NCBI GenBank assembly: GCA_963797185.1
Contig: CAWCON010000001.1
Location: 124,001-188,000, forward strand
Origin: CAWCON01 sp963797185
Lineage (GTDB): Bacteria; Patescibacteriota; Saccharimonadia; Saccharimonadales; UBA4665
Direction: 5' to 3'
DNA length: 64,000 nucleotides
The translations under genes were made by a program, and so were the position numbers. This document shows positions 9,604 through 17,600 of this stretch, piece by piece (within the stretch, counting starts at the first letter, position 1; each line of letters opens with the position of its first letter). Under the pieces are notes generated by a model that worked only from the letters and a program-made list of their open reading frames with translations, ran no database searches and was not told the origin of the DNA.

Positions 9604-9612
9604 TGGTATGCT
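9604..9612 (+). promoter_or_regulatory. Possible extended -10 for the riboswitch transcript
   Basis: TGG followed by TATGCT forms an extended -10 pattern just upstream of the cobalamin aptamer and downstream of the LexA-like gene. No -35 is evident. Placement would start the RNA near 9619. Confidence 0.35.
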
Positions 9613-9624
9613 TGAGACACATTA

Positions 9625-9805
9625 ATAACACAGAGTAACTGGAAGCTGGTGAAACTCCAGCACTGTGCCGCAACGGTAAATGGTAATACAAAAGCCATAA
9701 GTCCGATACAGTTTCAATAAGTCTCTCGAGCAAGAGCGTCAAGAATTAGCTTTGATGCCCTCGCTCGTTATCGAACAGAGGGTATTTTTATGGCCGTTGC
9801 AGCCG
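9625..9805 (+). ncRNA. Cobalamin riboswitch, short class-II type, with expression platform
   Basis: The core reads GGAAGCTGGTGAAACTCC, then AGCACTGTGCCGCAACGGTAA and AAGTCCGATA, the conserved cobalamin aptamer elements. A closing stem AACTG (9636-9640) pairs with CAGTT (9709-9713), and ATGG/CCAT forms an internal stem. The loop GCAACGG (9670-9676) is exactly complementary to CCGTTGC at 9794-9800, inside a GGC-loop-GCC hairpin that contains the G of the start codon; this would be the kissing-loop switch. A second hairpin CCCTC/GAGGG (about 9759-9782) can sequester the ribosome site. Control therefore appears translational. Established for this riboswitch class: ligand binding stabilises the kissing loop and turns expression off. 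Confidence 0.85.
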
Positions 9806-11259
9806 CTGAACAAATCAAACGCGCTACTCATGAGGGAGAATCTCCAGAATCTCCTTTGCCGCTTGTCATAGCGGTACCGGAAATGGCCGAGGATGTACTT
9901 GCCCGTCGGCAGGCTGAGCGCTTGATTTTGGGAGCCACTGCCGTCAGCAGTTGCGTAGAAACGACACCTTCTCCACCGGAACGTCTGGGTAGCTTAATGG
10001 AGGCTATTCACTGGGCCCGTAAAGGTTATGAGCGAGGGCTAAAACTGGTTCAAACTAATGTCGGCACAGACGTGATCGAGCGGACTATAAAAGTTGGACA
10101 CGTTATGAGCGTTCCACTAACGGTTACGCCTGACGGCAAATTCTGGCAGCATGGTCAGACAACAGAACAAGTCCAGGAGAATACCCTTCGCTACGCTTCT
10201 GACAGTTGGCAGATGCGGGAACGGGCTGAGGCTGAAACACGAAATAATTACCGGCTGGAACACTATTATCAGAGGGAACTGCTGGAGGATCATTATTTTG
10301 TTGTATTCTCCCGAGCGGCAGATACTATGAGCACAAAAGAGCTCGATGAAGCCGGTTTTTTTGTTGATACTATGACTTGTGTCATTCAGGCTACAACTGC
10401 GAATGGGGAGGCTATAACCACTGAATCTGCTTTTGTGGCCGGCTGCAAGGAGCCGGGCGGCGAGCGGCACGATCAGCAAACTATTGCTGCAGTTGGTGCG
10501 GCTCTAAGTGTTGATTATGCGAACAAATCAGCCTGCGAGACTATTGATACGCCGCTACTTATTCACAAAAGCCTAATGCCAAACGGTGTGACGGATCTCG
10601 TAAAACTCTACGATATAGTGGCTGGAGGCACATTCTTTGGGCAGGACAAAGCTCAATCCGATTACTTGGGTTATCTTGAGATTTGCAAACAACGCGAAAA
10701 GGACTACTTACCAAAAATTCAACTCATTATGGGTGAACTATTGACTTGCTCAGAACGTATTACATCACCGAGGCAGGCTGTTCGGTTTTTGCATCAGATA
10801 TCAGAAAAGCATATGGTTGAGCAGAGTGTTTACGATACAAACATTGACCCGCTGGTTTTTGGCCAGCAGGCAGCCTATTATATTGGGTTAGCTAGAGTAC
10901 ACTCTGAGCGGGGTAACTTAGAATTGGCCGAAGCTGCAACTGGCCGGGCTTTGAGACTAGCGGTATCATCATCGTGTCCTACCGGTGTCCGTGACCAAGA
11001 AGATTTAACCTGGCAAAACGGCAGCGAAGCAAACCAACCAAAAGATGAAACCTGGCATGGTGGTAAAAAACACTACAATACTAAGTGTCAATCTTGCAAT
11101 GAAGTGAAAACTGAGGTAGGAGCCTGTTATATTTGCGAGGACTGCGTCCATAATCCTCGTAAAATGCAGCGAGCCCATCAAAAGCAGAAAAGTGCGTCTT
11201 CGAAATTGACCCGGATAGGTTCAATTGGCTCTAAGGATAACGCAGAAAAAACATCATAA
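9790..11259 (+). CDS. Unrecognised protein under cobalamin riboswitch control, C-terminal Cys cluster
   Basis: A 489-residue soluble protein that I do not recognise. It is preceded by the cobalamin riboswitch and a GAGGG ribosome site seven bases before the ATG. No signal peptide or membrane helix is seen. The body is mixed alpha/beta with charged residues; the segment about 205-250 includes ESAFVAGCKEPGGERHD. Near the C-terminus five cysteines (433, 436, 446, 449, 452) form a CxxC-x9-CxxCxxC cluster that could bind zinc or an FeS cluster, followed by a basic tail. The riboswitch suggests B12 uptake, salvage or a B12-independent alternative, but no catalytic motif tells which. Confidence 0.85.
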   Translation: MAVAAAEQIKRATHEGESPESPLPLVIAVPEMAEDVLARRQAERLILGATAVSSCVETTPSPPERLGSLMEAIHWARKGYERGLKLVQTNVGTDVIERTIKVGHVMSVPLTVTPDGKFWQHGQTTEQVQENTLRYASDSWQMRERAEAETRNNYRLEHYYQRELLEDHYFVVFSRAADTMSTKELDEAGFFVDTMTCVIQATTANGEAITTESAFVAGCKEPGGERHDQQTIAAVGAALSVDYANKSACETIDTPLLIHKSLMPNGVTDLVKLYDIVAGGTFFGQDKAQSDYLGYLEICKQREKDYLPKIQLIMGELLTCSERITSPRQAVRFLHQISEKHMVEQSVYDTNIDPLVFGQQAAYYIGLARVHSERGNLELAEAATGRALRLAVSSSCPTGVRDQEDLTWQNGSEANQPKDETWHGGKKHYNTKCQSCNEVKTEVGACYICEDCVHNPRKMQRAHQKQKSASSKLTRIGSIGSKDNAEKTS

Positions 11260-11290
11260 AAAAACTGCAGCTTAGTCCGATACAAAACGA

Positions 11291-11296
11291 TACAAT
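11291..11296 (+). promoter_or_regulatory. -10 box, leaderless arrangement
   Basis: TACAAT ends eight bases before the ATG at 11305, implying a transcript that begins at or next to the start codon. Confidence 0.45.
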
Positions 11297-11304
11297 ATAT
11301 ACAT

Positions 11305-11472
11305 ATGAATGATGATATTGATCCTTACCAGGAGCTGGTAAAAGAAAAGTCTCCAGAGCTCTTTTGTGACTCTTGCGGCTATTATCCGATTGAACCAGTT
11401 CATGGGCATTTTGTTTGTCCGAGTTGTAAAATGCCGACAAAATGCTGCGAGGGAGGTCCGATGTATGCGTGA
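11305..11472 (+). CDS. Small zinc-ribbon peptide upstream of nadD
   Basis: A 55-residue protein. Residues 21-24 (CDSC) and 38-41 (CPSC) form two CxxC knuckles, followed by KCCEG, so it is probably a zinc ribbon. Its last codons overlap the first eight bases of nadD in another frame, and its coding sequence contains the GGAGG ribosome site for nadD, so the two are co-expressed. Function is unknown; a small nucleic-acid or protein-binding adaptor is possible. Confidence 0.7.
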   Translation: MNDDIDPYQELVKEKSPELFCDSCGYYPIEPVHGHFVCPSCKMPTKCCEGGPMYA

Positions 11473-12067
11473 GCAACGGATCGGTATTTACAGTGGAACA
11501 TTTGACCCAGTTCATGCAGGCCATATCGGTTTTGCTCTTCAGGCTCTCAAAGTATCTAAACTGGACCGAATTTATTTTATGCCGGAAAGAAAGCCGCGCT
11601 ACAAACCCTCGGTGGAGCATTACGCTCATCGGGTGGCAATGTTGCGTCGGGCATTACAACCATATCCCAAACTGGCGGTTATGGAATTGGAGGACCGTCA
11701 ATTTACAGTAAGACGGAGCCTTCATAAAGTACGTCAGCGTTTACCTGAGTGCCAATTAGTGTTGTTGGTCGGTTCTGACGTTGTGTTTGGTTTTAAGGAT
11801 TGGCAGGATATTAACGAACTGATGTCGCGTTGTGAGTTGGTAATTGGTTTACGCGGCCAGCAACCCGTTAAAAATGTGATTGACGTTTTTGCCAGAACGC
11901 CATTATTCCCACAGTCGCTGACGCTGCTTTCTAGTGCCGAACCGCATATTAGTTCCCGGCGAATCCGCCAAGCACTTCGTCAAGGAGCAACAACAGCCGG
12001 CCTATTGGCTAGTGTTGCTGGTTATGCTAGGTCACAATGGCTTTACGTTTCGGTTTCGAACGAGTAA
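11465..12067 (+). CDS. nadD: Nicotinate-nucleotide adenylyltransferase
   Basis: Joins nicotinate mononucleotide and ATP into deamido-NAD, a late step of NAD synthesis or salvage. The 200-residue length fits. The N-terminal nucleotidyltransferase motif reads GTFDPVHAGH and the C-terminal ISSRRIR corresponds to ISSTxxR. I chose the ATG at 11465, which has GGAGG just upstream and starts directly before the conserved sequence; an in-frame ATG further upstream would add 33 unrelated residues. The 3' end runs 25 bases into the convergent Kef gene. Confidence 0.92.
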   Translation: MREQRIGIYSGTFDPVHAGHIGFALQALKVSKLDRIYFMPERKPRYKPSVEHYAHRVAMLRRALQPYPKLAVMELEDRQFTVRRSLHKVRQRLPECQLVLLVGSDVVFGFKDWQDINELMSRCELVIGLRGQQPVKNVIDVFARTPLFPQSLTLLSSAEPHISSRRIRQALRQGATTAGLLASVAGYARSQWLYVSVSNE

Positions 12068-13740
12068 AGCTGCTGTAAGTAAGCCAAGTGCTTTTCGCGA
12101 TAATCTTTGTAGTCACGTTTACTAAAACCGTGACGCTTAATGAATGCACCGATTTTTTCAGAACCTATGTAATGCGGGAGCATCACATAGCTAGCACCCA
12201 GTTCATATAGCTCAGTTGCCTCTTCGATGGTTTCAGCATGAATAATAGCTACGCAATGAGGATTAATTTTAGCTAATAGTTCAATCAGGAAATGATTGAT
12301 CTTGAAGTCACTGATGGTTGAAACAACTAGTCGTGTTTTATCGAGGCCGATTTCCTCCAAAAGTTCAAGGTCGGTAATATCGCCATAAAGACAATGAACT
12401 TTTTGATGTTCAAGAAGCTCAATAGCGTTTGGATCGTAGTCGACCACAATAAATGGCTTCTTAAGACCCTCAAACACCTTTAAAAATTCATGTGCACCTT
12501 TACTGTAACCAAACAGCATAATGTCATAGCGATGACTTGATTCATGCTCAAAGTGGGTGTGGTGCCGTTCAAATAAACTTAAATAGCGTTCCAAGAAGCT
12601 GTAAATTGCGTCATTATACAATGTCAGATAGGTCGATACGGCAATTGAGAACAATGCCATTACCGTTAACGCGCTAACAAGACTGCTCGTGACCAAGCCT
12701 TGATGGCCGGCTAGAATAATTAATACCAAAGAAAACTCACTGATCTGTCCGGTTGTAATGGCAGTCTTGAAACTCGTACGTTTGGTGTAACCCAGAATGC
12801 CCATCGTTACAAGAACAATAAGTGGTTTGAAAACAATAACTATCAAGCTTCCATAAAGAATAAGAGGTAACAGTGGTTGGAGACTGTGGAAACTAATCTG
12901 AGTTCCAAGTGCAATAAAGAATACTACCAGGAAGAAATCACGTAATGGCCGGAGCCGGGCGGACATTTCTTGGGTATAAGGCAGAGAAGCGAGTGATACA
13001 CCACCAAGCAAGGCACCAATTTCTAAGCTGAAGCCAGCTTTGTCAAACAATGCCGCCGCTCCAAAGCCCCAACCGATTGCAAATAAGAACAATGATTCCT
13101 GGCTGCCGGCAATTAGGTGTTGCAGTTTTGGAAGAACCACTAGGCCGACAAAGAACAAACCGGCTGATATTAACAGGCCTTTAACAATCAGAGCTTCAAG
13201 TTGATTAAGTGATAACCCATTCTGACCATGTTGAGCGGTTACGAGAAGCAGGGCTACCATTGCCAAAAGATCCTGCATGATGAGGAAACCAATTGTTATT
13301 TTGCCGTACAACCGTGATTGTTCCTTTTTGTCACTCAGCAATTTTAAGATAATGATCGTGCTACTAAAAGACAAGGCAACGCCAATTAAAATTGCTTCGT
13401 GCTCGCTACGGTTGAGCAGCAGACTGGTTGCCCATCCCAAAGCAATTGTCAGCCCAACCTGAATGACTGCTACAATGGCGGCAACTTTTCCAACTTCTTT
13501 AATAACTTTTGGGTTAAGGCCCAACCCGATAATAAACAACAGCAGAGCAATACCAATATTTGAGAAGGTTGCAATTGTGTCGGGTGTTTTAACGAGGTGC
13601 AGCATAGTAGGACCGACAATAATGCCGGTTAAAATATGCCCGATAATAAGGGGTTGATGGATAAGGCGCATAATCAGCGCCATAGCCGCCGCAATTGCAA
13701 TTACCAAGCTCAGCTCAGCAAATATAGTATCAGCGTTCAT
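12043..13740 (-). CDS. Kef-type monovalent cation/proton antiporter with TrkA-N domain
   Basis: A 565-residue membrane protein. The first roughly 385 residues hold about 12 membrane helices of the CPA2 Na/H exchanger domain. A cytoplasmic Rossmann domain follows (MLFGYSKGAHEFLKVF, then VVDYDPNAIELL and YGDITDLELLEEIGL), the NAD-binding RCK/TrkA-N fold. It likely exports K+ or Na+ for pH and osmotic control. The C-terminus overlaps nadD by 25 bases in convergent orientation, so read-through transcription could interfere between the two. Confidence 0.9.
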   Translation of the reverse strand: MNADTIFAELSLVIAIAAAMALIMRLIHQPLIIGHILTGIIVGPTMLHLVKTPDTIATFSNIGIALLLFIIGLGLNPKVIKEVGKVAAIVAVIQVGLTIALGWATSLLLNRSEHEAILIGVALSFSSTIIILKLLSDKKEQSRLYGKITIGFLIMQDLLAMVALLLVTAQHGQNGLSLNQLEALIVKGLLISAGLFFVGLVVLPKLQHLIAGSQESLFLFAIGWGFGAAALFDKAGFSLEIGALLGGVSLASLPYTQEMSARLRPLRDFFLVVFFIALGTQISFHSLQPLLPLILYGSLIVIVFKPLIVLVTMGILGYTKRTSFKTAITTGQISEFSLVLIILAGHQGLVTSSLVSALTVMALFSIAVSTYLTLYNDAIYSFLERYLSLFERHHTHFEHESSHRYDIMLFGYSKGAHEFLKVFEGLKKPFIVVDYDPNAIELLEHQKVHCLYGDITDLELLEEIGLDKTRLVVSTISDFKINHFLIELLAKINPHCVAIIHAETIEEATELYELGASYVMLPHYIGSEKIGAFIKRHGFSKRDYKDYREKHLAYLQQLYSFETET

Positions 13741-13844
13741 TTTTTATCTTTATGTGTATAGCCTTCATTTTTTATTCTACAGCGGCTCAATCGGATTTTC
13801 CAGTTATGCACGAGCACTATACCCTTACGAACGAAGTTGCGAGA

Positions 13845-14957
13845 CTATTCCCAACGAAAGACACGGAAGGCAATAACGTAAATAACAACGGCCCAGGCAG
13901 CTGTTAGACCTATCTGATGGCTTAACGAAATTAGGCTGGCGTTCTCGGTAATGACCATTCGAATCGAGTTAATAACCGGTGTTAAAGGAAGGTAGCTGGA
14001 AATATTCTGTAACCACTGGGGCATAAGGTAAGTCGGGAAGAAGACACCAGTGAGGAACATCAATGGAAAGACGATTAAGTTGGCCAGCGGTGCAGCCTGA
14101 TTTTCGTTTTTTGCCCATCCGCCAATCGCGAGGCCTATACCGAAGATTGTCCAGATTCCTAAGACTACTACCACGGCTAAGCTCAAATAACTGCCGCGCA
14201 TTTGAAGATGAAACAGAGCTTTGGCAGCTGCAAACATAACGGCTACGGCCAATAGACCGATGACCGACTGTGACAATACATTGGAAAGAAAGAATTGCCA
14301 GACTCTGAGTGGGGTAACGTGTAAGCGGCGTAGAATGCCTTGCTTTTTCAGCTCTGGAAAAATATTGACTGGCCCAAAGATACCGAGTCCGATAATCGTG
14401 AAGCCTAGTAATCCGGAGAAGGTGTAGTCAAACTGGCTTAGTCCGGCTTTATTTGTTGATTTGGGTGTAACACTGAATGGCACTGCTGGTGTTGGTACTA
14501 GCTTAGCATTGATGCTGGTGAGAGTAGCTTGCAATATGGTAGCCAAGGTCTGAGCAGCTTGAGCGTCGTTCTCGTCATAGTACTCGATAACTTGACCGGA
14601 AGGGTATGTTTTGCCGGATTGTTCAGTTCCAAAGCTTGCCGGCAGTACTAATGTGGCATCAATTTCACTACGACTCATTTGCTGATCAGCTGCTGCTAGG
14701 GTGGTGATTGCCGACTTTACTTTAAAGGTTTTACTCGAGTTAAGCTCTTTAGTGAATTGACGGGCGTATGAGCTGTTTGACTGATCGATAACCGCTACAC
14801 TAAACGAAATGTTGCTGTCATGCCCAAAGATACCGCCAAAAATGAGCAAGAAGATGAGGGGGAATGCGAAGGTAAAGAACAAAGCAACTTTATCGCGGAA
14901 TAACCGTCGGACGTTGATTCTTGCAAACACCAGGATAGTAAAGAACTTTTTTTGCAT
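13845..14957 (-). CDS. ABC-2 type export permease
   Basis: A 370-residue membrane subunit with an N-terminal helix (about 24-42), a large external domain to about residue 175, then five more helices including a typical ABC2 ending. It partners with the ATPase gene that ends one base upstream. The family exports lipids, drugs or polysaccharides; the substrate here is unknown. GRFVLFTGVFFPTYL-like wording of the family is seen as FLTGVFFPTYLMP near residue 303. Confidence 0.88.
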   Translation of the reverse strand: MQKKFFTILVFARINVRRLFRDKVALFFTFAFPLIFLLIFGGIFGHDSNISFSVAVIDQSNSSYARQFTKELNSSKTFKVKSAITTLAAADQQMSRSEIDATLVLPASFGTEQSGKTYPSGQVIEYYDENDAQAAQTLATILQATLTSINAKLVPTPAVPFSVTPKSTNKAGLSQFDYTFSGLLGFTIIGLGIFGPVNIFPELKKQGILRRLHVTPLRVWQFFLSNVLSQSVIGLLAVAVMFAAAKALFHLQMRGSYLSLAVVVVLGIWTIFGIGLAIGGWAKNENQAAPLANLIVFPLMFLTGVFFPTYLMPQWLQNISSYLPLTPVINSIRMVITENASLISLSHQIGLTAAWAVVIYVIAFRVFRWE

Positions 14958-14958
14958 A

Positions 14959-15726
14959 CTACTCCCGTAAATCCTTACCAGTTAAATCAATAAATACGTC
15001 TTCCAAATCCGCCTGCTCAACTTTCTCTTTTTTCTTAAATCCTTTACTGAGTAGTTGGTGAATCAGGTTCTTTGGTGAATCGAGTGCTATAATCTTGCCG
15101 CTGTCCATAATTGCTACCCGGTCGCATAATAGTTGAGCTTCCTCCATATAATGAGTAGTCAGGATAACAGTGACTCCCTTGTCGCGGATTTGCTGAACTA
15201 GTTCCCATAGGTTGCGTCTGGCTTGCGGATCAAGCCCGGTAGTTGGTTCGTCCATAAAGAAAACCTTCGGGTTGTGTACGAGGGCGGCAGCAATGCTGAA
15301 TCGTTGTTTCTGACCGCCTGATAATTGCTCAATGTAGCTGTCTGCTTTCTCGCTTAAATTCACTTCTTCCAAGAAATCTTTTGTATTGACCTTCTCGCCG
15401 TAAGAGGCAGCTGCCATTTCAAGTAATTCTGTCAGTTTAACCTTGTCCATAAAAGCGGGACTCTGGGGTTGTACCCCAATCATGTACTTAATAGTTTGCG
15501 GATGCTTGGCAACATCAATGCCATCAAGCGTAATAGTACCGCTATCAATTGAACGCAGGGTTTCGATCATTTCAAGGGTTGTGGTCTTGCCAGCCCCATT
15601 TGGTCCGAGTATTCCAAACACCTCTCCTTGATTCACTTCAAACGAGATACCATCAACGGCCGTATGATTTTCATAGGCTTTTTTTAAGTCTTTCACGATT
15701 AGAATTGGCTTTGCCACAGATATCAA
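14959..15726 (-). CDS. ABC transporter ATP-binding protein
   Basis: A 255-residue ATPase with complete motifs: Walker A GPNGAGKTTT, Q-loop VQPQSP, signature LSGGQKQR, Walker B VFFMDEP followed by the D-loop, and the switch His in LTTHYMEEA. It energises the ABC-2 permease encoded one base downstream, giving a two-gene exporter operon. A strong terminator of the upstream gene separates it from the 65-residue protein. Confidence 0.93.
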   Translation of the reverse strand: MISVAKPILIVKDLKKAYENHTAVDGISFEVNQGEVFGILGPNGAGKTTTLEMIETLRSIDSGTITLDGIDVAKHPQTIKYMIGVQPQSPAFMDKVKLTELLEMAAASYGEKVNTKDFLEEVNLSEKADSYIEQLSGGQKQRFSIAAALVHNPKVFFMDEPTTGLDPQARRNLWELVQQIRDKGVTVILTTHYMEEAQLLCDRVAIMDSGKIIALDSPKNLIHQLLSKGFKKKEKVEQADLEDVFIDLTGKDLRE

Positions 15727-15753
15727 TATACCAGACGGACTTCGTTAAGTCAC

Positions 15754-15779
15754 AAAAAACACCCGGCGTTTGCCGGGTG
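15754..15779 (-). terminator. Intrinsic terminator of the 65-residue gene
   Basis: An eight-pair stem CACCCGGC/GCCGGGTG with a four-base loop is followed on the minus strand by six T. It lies 28 bases after the stop at 15807. Confidence 0.92.
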
Positions 15780-15806
15780 CTGTGTTTGTTAACGTATAAG
15801 GCTGAA

Positions 15807-16004
15807 TTACTTGCGCTTAACAGTCAAGAAACCGTTACGTGGGTTTTCGTTAACAACAAATCCGTCAGGTAGATCACAACCTTCTGGTCGCTCATCTTTG
15901 CTGAAGTAATAGATTGTTTGTTGCTTGCCACCGCGTAGGGTAACGTCCTTGCTATTCAAGTAATATGTTACACCCTTCGAGTTTGTGTGCTTGTATGTTG
16001 CCAT
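15807..16004 (-). CDS. Small conserved basic protein of unknown function
   Basis: A 65-residue protein beginning with MATYKHTNSKGVTYYL and ending NPRNGFLTVKRK. It is rich in beta-forming and basic residues, has no membrane helix, and resembles small proteins I associate with Patescibacteria, though I cannot name a family. It has its own promoter (TTGACA and TATTTT, 18 apart), a GGGAG ribosome site and a strong terminator, so it forms an independent, probably well-expressed unit. Confidence 0.82.
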   Translation of the reverse strand: MATYKHTNSKGVTYYLNSKDVTLRGGKQQTIYYFSKDERPEGCDLPDGFVVNENPRNGFLTVKRK

Positions 16005-16044
16005 TGCTGATAAACTCCCTCTCTTACATTATTGTAGTACCCCT

Positions 16045-16074
16045 AAAATACTCTTATCTGATTTTATTTGTCAA
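16045..16074 (-). promoter_or_regulatory. Sigma-70-like promoter of the 65-residue gene
   Basis: On the minus strand a perfect TTGACA (16069-16074) lies 18 bases from TATTTT (16045-16050), about 40 bases before the ATG. Confidence 0.6.
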
Positions 16075-16247
16075 CCCTTACGCCCACTTTCTCTGATCAG
16101 ATCACATCTTGATAAAGCCGCAAATTAGCTCGTGCTTATAAAGCCTCTTCGCTAAAACCTTAGGAATCTTTACAACGAAAAGTTGCATCAAGTAATGCTT
16201 ATGTATTACACTGGTCAACGTAACAATAAACAGTTAGAGGGTAATGT

Positions 16248-16850
16248 ATGGACTTTACAACGAGAGGTGTGCAGCCTCATGCGACATCGGGTGAAAACGC
16301 AACTAATGCGCCAACCACCACTAATCATCACAAGAAGGCAGATAAAGAAGACGCATCAAGACCATTACGTCTAGTGTCAGTATTCCTCTTATTTGCGGTA
16401 GCAGTTCTAATCATCGTCGTCGCTATTACGGTAGCGGTAGGTGGAAACGAAGGGAAGTACTTAAATAATAAAGATTTCCAGGCAATTGATATTAGCGTAG
16501 GGGGATCAAGCAATGGGGACCAGATTTATTTTGGTAACCTAAAGGCCATCTCAAGTAGCTTCTATGTCTTGGACAACGTTTACTATATTCCGGCCACTTC
16601 ATCACAGACCTCGAATATCACACTTGAACCACTTGTTTGTCAAATTGACTCGCCCGTCAATCAAATGATCGTTAACCGATCAAGTGTTAACTGGTGGGAG
16701 AACTTGCAAAGCTCAAGCAAGGTTGTTCAGACAATTCTTAACTACGAGAAGAGCAATCCAAAGGGTCCTACTTGCCCTAGCAGCAGCACTGCTGCATCAA
16801 GTAGCAGCACTCCAGCTACAACAACTCCAGCCACAACGACAACTCCTTAG
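16248..16850 (+). CDS. Membrane-anchored extracellular protein with Ser/Thr-rich tail
   Basis: A 200-residue protein with a polar 40-residue N-terminus, one membrane helix about 43-66, an outer domain with two cysteines (near 129 and 175), and a low-complexity Ser/Thr/Ala/Pro tail from about 178. The topology suggests a type II anchored surface protein with a possibly glycosylated C-terminal stalk. No family is recognised. AGAGGG lies upstream of the ATG and a perfect terminator follows. Confidence 0.75.
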   Translation: MDFTTRGVQPHATSGENATNAPTTTNHHKKADKEDASRPLRLVSVFLLFAVAVLIIVVAITVAVGGNEGKYLNNKDFQAIDISVGGSSNGDQIYFGNLKAISSSFYVLDNVYYIPATSSQTSNITLEPLVCQIDSPVNQMIVNRSSVNWWENLQSSSKVVQTILNYEKSNPKGPTCPSSSTAASSSSTPATTTPATTTTP

Positions 16851-16875
16851 TTGATCATTGAGAGGCAGAGTAAAA

Positions 16876-16914
16876 GTGTACGGTTGAAACCTCAGCCGTA
16901 CACTTTTTATTTTA
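16876..16914 (+). terminator. Intrinsic terminator
   Basis: GTGTACGG and CCGTACAC form an eight-pair stem with a 12-base loop, followed by TTTTTATTTT. It ends the 200-residue surface-protein gene. Confidence 0.92.
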
Positions 16915-16934
16915 ACTCCGAAGACGGAGCTTAC

Positions 16935-17537
16935 TTATACTGCCCGTTTCAACCAACGGCGTATGATACCTGAGATCGCAAAGAGAACGAACAGTACAAT
17001 GCTTAGTATCAATAACCATCCAGCGAGATCAGGGGACCAGCGTGGTGATATAAAGTCAAACTCATATAATGCTGCCGGTATTGAGGTTGCTGTTGCTCCA
17101 TGTTGTTGAACATACTGTTCAACGCAGGGAACTCGAGTTCGGCCCGAAAAGCTAACTGGATTTTGCTGCTGACAATAAGTTTGAGCGTCGGTGTAAACTT
17201 GTGCATTTGTAGCGGCCACCTGTTGGTTCTCGGCCGTTTCAAGCCGTTGGTAGGTGTATTGTAGCTGGATTGGCGGATAAGCGGCATTAGGACCTCCAGA
17301 TAAGTCGGCATTCATGTTGCTGACCACAAAAGCTTGCAGGTTCTTCAAAGCCGTATTGACATCACCATTATTCTTGTCCGTCGTGTAAACATCGCTTCGC
17401 AGTCGGACCATTGTTAAATTGTTTTGTCTTAGCGCATTAACACAAAAAGCGCTGCTAACTACGAAGAGAATCAAAAAATACCAAGGTTTAACGGCACGAA
17501 ACTTAGTCCATATGTGATGTAAATGTTTTTTATTCAT
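16935..17537 (-). CDS. Membrane protein with two helices and an outer loop, unknown
   Basis: A 200-residue protein with a membrane helix at about 20-36 and another at about 170-190. The roughly 130 residues between are polar, Gln- and Ala-rich, with three cysteines (near 119 and 137 plus one in helix 1), and probably lie outside the cell. The C-terminus is basic. No family is recognised. It is convergent with the upstream surface-protein gene and divergent from the Mur ligase. Confidence 0.72.
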   Translation of the reverse strand: MNKKHLHHIWTKFRAVKPWYFLILFVVSSAFCVNALRQNNLTMVRLRSDVYTTDKNNGDVNTALKNLQAFVVSNMNADLSGGPNAAYPPIQLQYTYQRLETAENQQVAATNAQVYTDAQTYCQQQNPVSFSGRTRVPCVEQYVQQHGATATSIPAALYEFDFISPRWSPDLAGWLLILSIVLFVLFAISGIIRRWLKRAV

Positions 17538-17588
17538 AGTGTTTTTTATGTGAGACTTTCTTAAGGACCAGTATAGCTCCGCTCATGC

Positions 17589-17594
17589 TAGACT
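17589..17594 (+). promoter_or_regulatory. Extended -10, leaderless arrangement
   Basis: TGC directly before TAGACT, six bases upstream of the Mur ligase ATG. Confidence 0.45.
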
Positions 17595-17600
17595 GGAAGC

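Noticed and set aside
15443..15872. Plus-strand frames over the ABC ATPase and 65-residue gene
   Set aside because: They run antisense through Walker motifs and the terminator hairpin, so they are shadows.
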